A DNA stretch of 64,000 nucleotides from Struthio camelus (taxonomy: Eukaryota > Chordata > Aves > Struthioniformes > Struthionidae), in NCBI RefSeq assembly GCF_040807025.1, contig NC_090953.1, positions 21,746,997 to 21,810,996 on the forward strand. Direction: 5' to 3'. A model generated the notes under the pieces. It saw nothing but the letters and a program-made list of their open reading frames with translations. It was not told the origin of the DNA and searched no databases. Position numbers and translations under genes: made by a program. Each line of letters starts with the position of its first letter. Position 1 is the first letter of the stretch. This document shows positions 44,901 through 56,800 of the stretch, one piece after another.

Positions 44901-47900
44901 GCGCAATGCTGTTTGTTAATATACAGAGGCTTTAAAAAGGAGCTTCTTGGAAACTTGCATTCTTGGGGGAGAGGAGGAAACAAAAAAAGCTCTCTACAAC
45001 CTGAGAAAGTACTTCTGCCTTTCTGTGACTAGGTGGGTCTCCTGGTAAAATGGATGATTTTAGAGAAGGGTATCCACAAGCGAGTCCAGAGCCTTAGCAT
45101 GTGATGAAGTAGCTAACTTTGGGTTTCTGCTTTCGTTCCTCTCTGGCTGATTGACTGAAAATCGTCACCCTGTGGTGGGTAGGGAGGAATATTGTGTTCT
45201 GCAGCCTCCCCAAGTCCTGCCTCTGCCAGCTCATGTGCTTGGAGGACTCTCTTGCCTGATCCCCTGCTTGGCGCTACCTCTGCCGTGTATGCATGGGTTC
45301 CTTTGCCAGTGATGCTCAAGAGCTGCAGAGGCAGAGTTGATCTAAGCATGTGCACACACACAGACAGTATGAAATGCTGCTTCTTGCTTAAACCAAAAGC
45401 AGTCTTGATGACTGCTACAGGTTATAGTCTCCAGAGCACAGCTGGACTGAAGTTTCAGTCTAGCTTGTTTGTTTTTGTGCTCATTGCATGAGCCTGGGGT
45501 AGCCAGGCTGTGAGCCTATAGGGAACTGTGGATCCTAAAAAGTATGTGGTGTGTGTGTTTGTTTATTTGTGGTGTGCTTCCCCTCTTCCCCCCTGCCCTC
45601 AGGCTTTGCCAAGCAATTATGATCTCCAGGTTGAGACTTTTGTTGGCTTCAGTGATCTCTTGTATGTCATCTTGAGGATGTTCCTTATTACCTCATTATA
45701 TGCACTTGAAAAATATTTCAATTAAGGTAGATTAGCATTTTATTAATATGATACATATCTAGACTATTTTCAGACAGCTGCAATAAAGAGATGGAATCCC
45801 AAAGCAAATGGAACAGAGGATTAAAAAACTCTCAGTTCGAAAGGTTATGCCTGAAACCTCCTTCTAGATTAGTTATCACAAAAGATAGTTTTGAACTAAC
45901 TAGTGCAGTGCAAAACAAATACTCTGGTGTTTCTGGACTAGATGAATGGAAAGTGCTGGAAATGATGCTGTGTTTTGAAGTACATTTGAAAGGCTGCCTG
46001 TGAGTGCAGTCAATGTTTCTGCAGTGTTATTTCCCTAGGAGGCTGTTATTTGATAAAGGAAACGTTGTCCTGGGGTCTCAATTGTATGAGGAAACCAAGG
46101 TGCAAAGAGGCTTAGGTGGCACCCTAACAGCCTGCTCTGTCCAGGCAGCTGCTCCAGCCGCCTGCCCAGAGCTACTTGCATGCCAAGATCAGTTTGCAAG
46201 ACTGGGGTCTGAATGAGACCCAGGGAGGGTTTGGAGGTTGTGCAGCTCAGTGCTGCAACATTTCCTAGTCGGGCAGGTGCCAAAGGAGGCAGGTTCCATA
46301 AAGCTCTAGGCAACAAGCTTGTGCAGGCATAAAAGATGCTTTTACAGGTAAGAGCTGTTGAGACAACTGAATACCAGAATGCCTGCAGGTGTTCCTGTGT
46401 GCATGCAGGGGAGGAGAGTGGGAGAATCCTTTGCAGTTTGCTTGGCAACACTTTGAAGCACCTGAAAATTGGCACAATACTCCTATGGAGCTGTTTCAAC
46501 TGATTTCCTTGAGGTCAAGCAAAGAGTCAGGAAGACCCATTACTGAATCCAAGGCCAGGCTTGTATTCCCTGAAGTACATGGTTTGTTTATATAGATGTA
46601 AGTCAGGCTGTGTTTGGAGTTAATGCCAACTACATATGATGTTAAGTTGTGCTGTTACTCTTTGTGCTACTGCGCAAAAACCCATCACTAACAAAACCCA
46701 AAAGCTCATGTATGTAGAGTTGCGTCATCTTTAGCAGCTTGAGACATGCAAGGAGGATTGCTTGCAGTCCTGACTAGATCAGAGCCAGGAGCATCAGGAC
46801 TACTGGAACCTGGTGTGCAAGGCTGTTTTCAGTAGAGAATCCCCAAAGCTTAATACAAGGTGAGCGTACTGGGAGTTCTCTCCTCGGCTGGTTGCCTGTC
46901 TGCGAAGGTGCTGGGATGTTTGGAGCCCAGCCCTTTTGGTAGGTGTGCTGGAATGCGTTGGGAAGTTAAAATGTTACTGGGGGTCAAATAGACAGAAGCG
47001 TGACATACATATGAGAAGCCATGCTTCCCCAGGAAATAAGGCAATATTAAACAGTAAAGTCACTGCCATTTGAGTAAGGAACTGCTCTCTGCTGTGACTC
47101 TGCTTTTTGCTTTTGTGCATCCATAGTATATGTGATTTTGTTTTTTAATGTCAGAAATGTTCTTGTATTGAATATTGTTTTCTCATCCCTCCTCTCCCAA
47201 CTCTGTCAGCATTGGCTTAGTCTCTTGTCTTTGCGAACTAACTTTCCACAGGATCCCTTTCACAGTTTAGTTCACAGACAAGTTCCTTTCCTTCTCTCTC
47301 CTCTTCTGTCTTCACTCCTTGCACTTTCTTACTCCCCTGCTTTTACCAACCTCCTCTTATTTTGCTTCATACTCCAGCTGTTTCAGCTTCCAATTTTATC
47401 ATCCTGGTGGGTGCACACCAAGTTGGAAAAGCATGAAGCTACTTCACTGTTGACTGTTGCTGTGTGTGGTGCTAGCTGCCTGGAGGGCTGTGTGCTGGTA
47501 AACCAGATAGTCTTATTTCACGGAAGTCTGTGTTAAAGTGAGAGTCTGAACCATCCTCCCCTTTCCCTTGCCCCTGTGTCAGCCAATCTCTTTCTGTTTG
47601 TTTATCTGGGAGTAGCATTAGTGTTGGTTTTGTGTGTTACTAGCTTGCCAAGAGACCCAGCCAGGGTTGATGCTGATGGCTGAACCTGGGCAGGCTTTGG
47701 GCTCTCAAATATAGCAAGACTCCAGAACATGAGTGTAGGAGTAGACTGGAAGAGGACATCTGCTGTAGCCCATAGCTAAGGAACTGCTAGCTGAAGATCC
47801 CCCCACAGGGAATGTGGGGGGCTTGTCACCTGTGTGATCTTTATTGCGCTGTGCAACAATACCTGGGGGTGGTCACTTCAGCATGATGCCTCGCAAACTT

Positions 47901-48888
47901 GAGTTTGGACCTGAGGTCCATCTTCTTGTGTCTAACTCACCTTAATCAGGTGGGGTGAAAAATGTGTGTTATGAGCCTGGTAATAAGATATTAGGATTTC
48001 TGGTTAGTGGCTCTCTATTTATTGCAGGCATTGCTGATTTAAATTTAAAAAAAACAAAACAAAACTGACTTTTGTTAATCACCATTTAGCAAACAATTTG
48101 GGTCCATCATCTGGCTGCTGAAGGGGAGTCTTTCTGATGAATGCAGCATAGCAAAAGTTGATTACTTCTGTAAGGCAAAAGATGAATAGCTCAGCTCCTG
48201 AGATGCGGCTTCAGGGCCAGCTATATATTCTGCTAGAAAGATTGCTATCACAGTACAGCTTGCAGGGGACACAGCACTAAACTGGTTTCTGATGCTTGTG
48301 TTGTAACTAATTCCTTGTGGTATATGCTTCTGGGGAAGTCATGTCATGTGCTGCTACTGTTGACCTCATAATTTTGTGCTTTCATTTGAAGATGTCTTAT
48401 GTTTTGCAGCAATTAACTTGTGTCTATCACTAGAAAAGATGATTTCCTGCCAGTTGTTTGTTGCTGATGATTGATTTAATTAATAACAGTAATTCAAATA
48501 GCAGAAGAAATGGTACAGCCAGGAGGTGAGACAGTTCTTATCACCATTTCTGCTACATCTGTGAATTTTGTCCTAGCATCAGGAAAAGATGATTTTCCTG
48601 TGTAATAGGACTCACCAGTGAATAGAGAACTGCTGTCTTCTCCTTGCCAGGCAGCAGCTGCTGCAGCATTTAATGTCTTAAATCCCAGACTGTCTCCTTT
48701 GGATGTAGACCAGTGTAAGAAATCTGGTCAAGGCTGTCACTTGGTTTATCTAGATAACCATAAATGATGGATTTGTCTCATGCTGTCTTTTCTTTGGAGT
48801 CTGATAGACATCTATAATAAAAATATTTTTAGCATGTTTGAAAGCCAATGAGGTCATTCTTGAGCAGCACAGAAAAGTGCACGGTAGT

Positions 48889-48906
48889 GTCGTGTGTGTG
48901 TGTGTG
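48889..48906. repeat. (GT)n microsatellite
   Basis: Short run of GT followed by TATATA. Low complexity. Confidence 0.8.
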
Positions 48907-49787
48907 TATATAGGAAGGCGATGCAGCTGGGGATGTCCTTCTGGTTGTTCCTAGGCTGCCTTTTCATTAGGGCTGGGTAAATGTGAATTGTAGGTAAAGA
49001 CAAGGCAAAAATCATTCCTTCCCTAAAAACCTGGCTGGATTGATTTCTGTGCTTCCCGTGTTCCAATGGGACAAAAACAGGGAAGCCTAAGGGTATGTCT
49101 GCACTGTAGAGGTAAAGACAGCTCTACAGTTCTTAAAGGCTGGCTCCTTAAGGACTATTTGAAACTCAGGAGGGTTCAGGTATTCTGGTGGGGGGGACTA
49201 AAATAACTCTAGTCTCACCCCCCTGTTCCCTGCCTGCATGAGCAGGAATGCAGCTGTGGAGCGAGGGAGGGGTGCTTAGGTTTTAATGGTGTATATGCTT
49301 TTTCTGCAGCAATGTTTTCCAGTGTGATAGGTTCAGGGAGCAATTGCTGGGTCCTCAAGCTTCTTTCCAGCTGTGCAGGAAGGAACAGAACTATTCCTGT
49401 GGCCTGAAAGGTGCTGCCTGGGAAAAGGCTGTGCTGGGACAGGTGAGGGGCAGGCAGTGTGTGCTTAGACTGCTTCGTGCCCCAGCGGTTGCTGGCAAGT
49501 GTGGTAGCTGCTTGTGATGGTATGTTTGACTTGAAGCAGGGCTGCAGCGGGAGGAGTAATTGCAGCGTGGTTTAGAGATGCTTTTGGTCATTTATGACCT
49601 ATAATAACTATCCTGGCTACGGCAGAGGATCCTGCTCCTCTGTCGTCTTTAATAGCAACAGTGTCTTTCACCTAGGTCTCGGGCACTCCTAAAACCAGGC
49701 ATCTGAAACAGTGATGCCCTACTCCTTTGCGCTAATCGTGGTCTAAATATTTTTTGTGATCAAAATACTTTGTTACATTGTCTTATG

Positions 49788-50829
49788 CAGGATGGCTTGG
49801 TGGATTGAGAACTAGCTGGATGGCAGAGCTCAGAGGGTTGTGGTCAGTGATGCAGAGTCTAGTTGGAGGCCTGTAGCTAGCAGTGTCCCCCAGGGACTGT
49901 CCAGTCTTGTTCAATGTAGTCATCAATGACCGGGAGGAAGGGACAGAGTGCACCCTCAGCAAGTTTGCTGATGATACGAAACTGGGGGGAGTGGCTGACA
50001 CACCAGAAGGCTGTGCTGCCATGCAGAGGGACCTGGACAGGCTGGAGAGCTGGGCGGAGAGGAACCTCATGAAGTTCGACAAAGGCAAGTGCAAGGTCCT
50101 GCACCTGGGGAGGAATAACTCCCTGCCCCAGTACAGGCTGGGGGTTGACCTGCTGGAAAGCAGCTCTGCAGAGAAGGACGTGGGAGTCCTGATTAAGCAT
50201 GAGCCAGCAATGTGCCCTTGTGGCCAAGAAGGCCAATGGGATCCTGGGGTGCATTAGGCAGAGCGTTGCCTGCAGGTCGAGGGAGGTGATCCTGCCCCTC
50301 TCCTCAGCCCTGGGGAGGCCTCACCTGGAGTGCTGGGTCCAGTTCTGGGCTCCCCAGTCCAAGAGAGACATGGCACTACTGGAGAGAGTCCAGCGGAGGG
50401 CTACAAAGATGATGAGGGGACTGGAGCATCTCTCCTGTGAAGAAAGGCTGAGAGAGCTGGGCCTGTTCGCCTCTCAGTCTTCTCTCCTCCAGGCTGATCT
50501 CATCAATGTGTACAAGTATCTGAAGGGAAGGTGCTGAGAGGATGGGGTCAGACTCTTCTCTGTGGTGCCCAGCAACAGGACAAGAGGCAACGGGCAGAAA
50601 CTGAACCACAGGAAGTTCCATCTGCACCTGAGAAAAAACGTCTTCACTGTGAGGGTGACAGAGCATTGGAACAGGTTGCCCAGAGAGGTAGTGGAGTCTC
50701 CTTCCCTGGAGATATTCAAAACCCACCTGGATGTGATCCTGGGCAATATGCTCTAGAGGACCCTGCTTGAGTGAGGGGGTTGGACTAGATGATCTCCAGA
50801 GGTCCCTTCCAACTTCAGCCGTTCTGTGT
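49788..50829 (+). mobile_element. CR1 LINE, 5'-truncated 3' end with reverse transcriptase remnant
   Basis: Plus-strand CR1. It reads the RT palm ([12 protein letters not shown], then [18 protein letters not shown] with the FADD catalytic motif), then [16 protein letters not shown], then [18 protein letters not shown], the [18 protein letters not shown] block and the C-terminal [20 protein letters not shown]. The 3'UTR ends with the typical gactagatgatctccagagg and cccttccaac signature before 50829. A frameshift near 50190-50200 and an in-frame TGA at 50535-50537 show that it is dead. It is 5'-truncated just before the RT palm, as most genomic CR1 copies are. Confidence 0.95.
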
Positions 50830-53800
50830 GAGTTTGAGTATATTTGAATCTTACACTAGTCTGAGAATAGTCACAGAAGTCAAACAGGTTATACCTATGC
50901 TGCTGTAAGCATGGAGTGAGGGACTGAGGCCTGGAAAATTCATGAGGCGCTTCCCTTCAGACCTGCTATTTCAAGTACTCCGAAGTCTTTGAAAATGTAC
51001 AGGCTGAAGAGCAGGCTAACACATGGGCCAAGCATGATGTTCACAGCTAGGTAGAGGCTTTGATTCTATTTGGCCTATCCGGTTTGAAGGTAGTCAGACC
51101 TGGAGGTTGACAAAGGGTTATCTCTAAGTACAGTATTGGCAATGCTGAGTAATTCCCCTCTTTGTCTGTCTCTTCCCCAATAGTAACCTGCTAGCTGTGT
51201 GCAACTAGTAATCTGAGACCACGCTGATACAACTGGAATATTCCAGTTGTAGTATAAACTGCACAATGCAATACAACTATTAATATATCAATCACAGGAA
51301 AATGATTCATAATAAAATCAAACTGTCTTTGGGCATTAATGACTGCATTTCTCAGTTTCAATGCTCAGATCTTTGAGCAAGAGTTGAATCTTTATGACCT
51401 GCTGCGAAGAAAACATGCATGAGAGCACGCAACTTTGCTGTGTGAAACGGCAAGTTTGCTTACCCGTCAGTGAGAACGCAGACGTGCCCAGTCCAATGAA
51501 GAGTGGCAAACCTAGTGACAAACAGAGCCCTGGTTATCATCTGCTAAACTAGCTTCGGACTAAGCCCTTCAGACTTAGTCCCGCTAACTTAGATGCACCC
51601 CTTGTCCAAGGGCTCAGGTGAAAGATAAGGACTGCTGAAATCCTTAACTTTAGACCTGAGCAATTGCAGCTGTCAGTGCAGTGACAGGGTGTGGAGGGTG
51701 TGTGCTGCCCTTAGCAAAGCCTTTTTTGGGGAAGGAGCTGTCTTGAATTAGGGAACAGATGAGGCAAACAGATGCACAACGAGAGCTGTGAAGCTGGAGG
51801 AGGCAGAAATTAGAAATCTGCCTGGAAGGGTGTGCAGAAACTCTGCTGTGAAGTAGATATCTGTGAAAAGAAAGCACCATGAGTGTGGGAATCAGAGAAC
51901 AGATTACAGACTGTGGGAAGAGAAAGAGGAAGCCAGGGAAATGGCATATGGGAAGATAGGCAGGCCTGAGGATAGAGGGAGATGGAGCTGAGCTCAAGTG
52001 AGGGGAAGAACCTCTAAAAGCACATGTGGCATGAAAGCTTTGGGGATAAAATTACTGAAAACAGTCATAGTTGTGCAGAGTGGGATTATCCTGGAGATGT
52101 GACTAGAAGCTGAAGGTGTAGCAGTAGACTTTACTCTAGCCTCAAGAGTCACCAGACTGTCTGGGGATGAATGAGAGAGGAGATGGGCTCAGCAGACTGA
52201 AACATGAGACTGTGGGGCTGAGAGATGGGGCTTTGGAGGCAAAACTTCCTGTAACGCTTTGAAGAGGGTGTTGTGAATGGAGCAGGGACAAGGCCTTAGG
52301 GACTCTAAGAGGGAGGGAGCGCAGTTTTGCATATAGACTACTCGTTCAGAGGAAATGGCATTTGATCCTAGTAAGCACGGTGCTTGACTAATGTGTTCTC
52401 TGTGGTTTTTCAGAACAGGCAGCACGCTTTCAGAAGTGCTCTGGAGCAATTTTAGTCCCCACATTTCTTCTTTTTTCCTTCCTTTCTTCTGCCTTCAATT
52501 TGCAATGAGCAAGCTCTTGGCATGAGTGCCTAAGCTGGCTGGCAACATATTTGCTAGACTGACTGAAACCAAGATGCTGCCTTTCCCTTTTGGAAAGTTC
52601 CTGGTCCTCCTCAAAAAGAGATGGGGCAAAACCAAAGGTCCAAATACGAGTGGCCTGGAGTGCCAAAACACACCTTTGTGGAAAGGATTTTACTGTAAAA
52701 TGTCTGGTCCTAACACTTTATAGGACAGGAGGGAGAATATAATGGAACAGTCTCTCCTGTTAACTTTCTAACACATCAGTAAAATAGCAGGAGAATCAGT
52801 TATTGCTACACCAGCGTTTTGGTTTTAACAGGGAAAAATTATTAGTGAGTCGTGATTCAGGCTTCTCAGTTTACTTTGCTAATATGTTCAGCTCTCCTCT
52901 CCATTTCTCCTACCTTCACAGCAAGCTCTGGCATGGTTGGATGCATCAGCAGAAACTTCGGCTGAGTTGGGATGAGCATGCTGTATGTCCCCCTGCGCAA
53001 GCTGCAGGGTCAGGCTGGGTTGTCCTCTCAGCCCAGCTGAGGCTGAAAGCATTGCCAAAGCAACGCATTTGCCCTCCAAGAAGCTTGGAAGGTCCGGTCA
53101 GTATCATGCTTCACTGCTTGCTCTCAGCTGAGGCACCATGTTGGCAGATTGCGAGTCTGCTTCATTTCACAGCTGCAGGGTGAGCATAGAAACAGCAGCC
53201 TCTATGTGAAGGGGCAGAGAGGCATGATAGGGTAGGAAAAGCTGCTTTTTATAAAGGCATGGACCAAAAATCCCCAGAGAACATCGCACATCTCTAGTTT
53301 TTATCTTGCACTCACATACACTTGCATGTGTGCACACAGACTGGGAATCTTGGTGCAGAAATAAAAGGAAAAAAAATCAATATGTTGCTGATGTTAGGAA
53401 GATAATGGTGGGCTGTGCCTTTGGTGCTAGGGTCAGTTCTCTAGTGTGCAGTGAGTAGAGCTGTTTTAATGCTTTGGAGCAGTAAAATATGATTAATATT
53501 TAAATATATATGCCTTTTCTGTTCCACTTCTCTTGAAAGGCATGCTATTATAGATACTGCTATCCCGGAGGCCTTTAAGATGGATGCACTGAGTGTTATT
53601 TTGACCTTTGTTTAAATTCAATTTCTTTTATACCTTCCTGCACAAGCATGGCTGGTATGACTGTCAGACTGTCCTTGTAAAAACTCTGAGATGCAAAAAC
53701 TCCCACCAAGGAAATAGTAGCAATTGGAGAATGGTGTCTCTAGGCTTTTCACCTGTTTGCCAGAGCTCCTTGCTCTCTAGACTAGAATGCTTTTCTGTGT

Positions 53801-56800
53801 AGCAAATGCAGAATCAAAGCAAAGGGATTTTGAAGACGTATTCTTGTGGTTTTGGGCTCCTGACTTGCTCTAATAGCATTTTTCAAGTGGTCAGTTTTGG
53901 CTTTCAGGACAGTTGGAATTTCCAGGATGCTAGATAAGTCCCTGAGTAATGGTGATGGTGAAACTCACTCACTCTGCAAATACATTTAGCTAGTGGGATG
54001 CTGCCCAGCTTTTTAGGATTAAATGCACAGCATGGAAGGTGCCTGGTCCCTGCACTGGTATGTGCACCAGGCTGTAGGTAAAACAGCGTGGGCCACATAT
54101 ACCCATCTATATAAAGCAGTTACTAAATAGTCCGCTCACGGATGACAAGTGCTTTTTGTTTACAGTGATGTTCAACAGGTACTCTACCGTAATAGAGACT
54201 ACTCTCCCAGTAGCACAGATCTTATTGCCCTTGCTTGATAAATAGAGACTGATGAGGAAACTTGTCCTAAACTCTCCCTGAAACATGCATACTGCTGTAG
54301 CTGGTTCCCAAATGAAGGACTCCTGACTGGGCCTTTGGAGTAAGTACTGTAGTTGTGTGTGGCACGAGAGGAAAGTGCAGAGAGGTGGATAAGGAACTGG
54401 AAGAGTTTCTCTCTCAGCTCGCATGGCAGAGCAGGGTAAGTGCAGTGGAAGCAGGAGGCGAGCCCCTCCGGAGAGCCTGCTGTGGAGGTGGTGTATGTGG
54501 AAGCTGGCAACAGCTGCAGTGCCCCCAGGAGCAGCCGGGAAAGGCAATTTACTTAAAACCCAATCTAAAGACCACAGAGGTTTTGCTACAAAAACTTTAC
54601 TTGCTCTGCAGGGGAGTGATTCCTGATAGCACCAGGAGAAGACAGATGCTGCACTCCTGGTCACTTGCAGTGGGACCTGGGTGCCTGTGTTGGCCTCTTG
54701 TACCTCTGAAATACTTTTTCTGCAGCCTGTGCTTCCTCCAGGTGCTGGGCAGTGGGAGCAGGGGACAGAGACTTGATCTCCTTGTCCAAATACAAATTTT
54801 CAGGGGGAGGGGGAATCATGCAATTGACTTGCTGCTGCCTCACCCTGGTTCAGTCCTGCTACATAGACTTAGTCGTGCTGTGATTGCATTGCACGGATGC
54901 AGCAGCTGGGAAGGAGTGCAGCGAGTGCTGCCTGTGCTGCTGTACCTGCACAGAAACCACAGTTTGCTTCATTCTGAGCTGAGTTTATTGTTCTTTATGC
55001 AGCAATTGGTTATTCTCCCTGAATCAACAGGTCTCTTGTGATTCCTGGCAACTCAAAGTTGAAAATGTGGAAGTCCTAGATATTGCCAAGTAAGCTTGGG
55101 TTTCCTTATTTATTAGTTCATTTTATAACTCTTTCTGTTCTGACAGTCTTGGAGGTGCTCTCTGACCTGGCATTAGTCCTGCTTCAGTGCACCTTCGTCC
55201 TCCAGACACAGTCAGCAAATGGAGCAAGCAACACCGCTCTGGGTGCGTGGTGGCAGAGAGCAGTTGGTGGGGCGGAGAGGGGTCAGCGGCACCACGGGGC
55301 CTTTGGGCAGAGCCAGGCGCAGATCCCCTGTGACAGCCCAGCCCCTGGGCAGCACTGTCTCCTCTCCTTCCTGGGAGAAGCAGTGCAAACAGCTGCTGCT
55401 CAGTAGCTGCTGCTTTGAGAGCTCAGCTGGATGCAGAGACAAAAAATGATGGATTCCATATTCAGTCTCATATTCATTAATCATACCCTTCCTCTCCCCC
55501 TCTTCCTTCCCCCCCCACCCTTGACCTTATAGGCAGGAAAAGGTGATTAGTAGCTAATGCACAGGGTAAGAGTAACCGTGCTGGAGCAACCAAAGGTCTT
55601 TTGAGTCAAATGTCTGATCTCTGGCAGCTTCTAGTACATCAGATTTCTAGGGAAGAATATAAGACACAGAGCAGTACTCAAAATGTTGGTATGTCAGAGA
55701 TTTCTGCAGGGACGAACTTGCGTCTTGTTTGCTTCATTCTCTTTGTAGTAATTCCATTCATTCTAGCTGCCTTTTAACTACCTCTCAGTATCAAGCTAAC
55801 ACTTTCATACACCCATTCATGATGACTCCCATATTACTTTCCTGAGGGATAGTAGCTAATGTCGTCTATGCTACATACATACATAGTTAGCAGTGTTTTA
55901 CCCTTGTGTGTTACTCTGTCTTTAAAAAATTGGATTTGAATGCCCAGTCATTCAGTGCTGCAAGATCTTTCTGAAGCTCTTTGCTGTCAGATATAGATTT
56001 GATTATCCAAAATAATTTTGTACCTTTACCAAATCAATCAAGCAAGTTTTGTACTCAAATCACTCAGTCGTGTGACTGCAAGGCAGTCTTTCTCAGAGAC
56101 ACTCAGATTGCCTGTACCTTTTGAACATAAATTACAGACTTTCATGCTGATCTTATGATGGTATGGCTTTACTGAGGGTTTTTGTTTTGTTTGCTCCCCC
56201 TCCTTCCATCCAGATTTAAGTATCTAAATGAAATGACCAAGACTAAGGTCCAGGACTTTCAGAAAAATGATTCCACATATGGATAGTGAGTAGGATAACC
56301 TCCTATGTTTGCTGTCAGATTTCACATGTGGGCACGGGGATAACTTGATCTACTAGCAGTCCCCATTTTGCTTCTTGTTTGTTAATGCAGCTCTTGCATT
56401 TGGAGAAGAATGCTTATTTTTCTGGGGGAGGGACTAGGGAAAAAAACTGAAAGCACATTTATTTTAGATATTTAAGGCCATAAATTAAAATATGATCTTG
56501 CTTTTTGCATCCAGATTTTAGATATATAGGGCTATAGTTTAATATGCTGAAGTAATCTGAATATTGTGTCTGATTGTAGCAGCAAGTAGGGAAGCAGTAA
56601 TAGCTGCTCTATAATTATTTCCCCTGGTAAAATTCATCCAAAAAAGCAGTGCTGGGAGAGCAACCACAAATGAATCTCTTAGGGTGAGCTCAGTATCTGA
56701 AGTAGTTCTTAATCCCGTATGAATTTAAGAGAACAGAAAAGGCTTGATTAAATCATAAAGCAAGCAAAGTCTCCTTTTCCTAATGATGCAATAAAATACA

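Larger units (their letters stand above)
33301..49787. other. intergenic DNA upstream of CHRNB4, no gene recognised
   Basis: About 16 kb without a recognisable coding exon on either strand. Scattered open frames of 60-150 codons lack similarity to known families as far as I can tell, and they overlap each other on both strands. It contains C- and A-homopolymers (C-run 34269-34284), a 21-bp tandem repeat at 41860-41910 and a GT microsatellite at about 48889-48906. Confidence 0.65.

Noticed and set aside
46035-47536. Open frames of 154 and 134 codons (46035-46499 minus, 47132-47536 plus)
   Set aside because: No recognisable domain, no neighbouring splice partners, and competing frames on the opposite strand. 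They are consistent with chance.
49883-50756. Plus- and minus-strand open frames that look like genes
   Set aside because: The plus-strand frames are pieces of CR1 reverse transcriptase, and the minus-strand ones are their shadows. They are not host genes.
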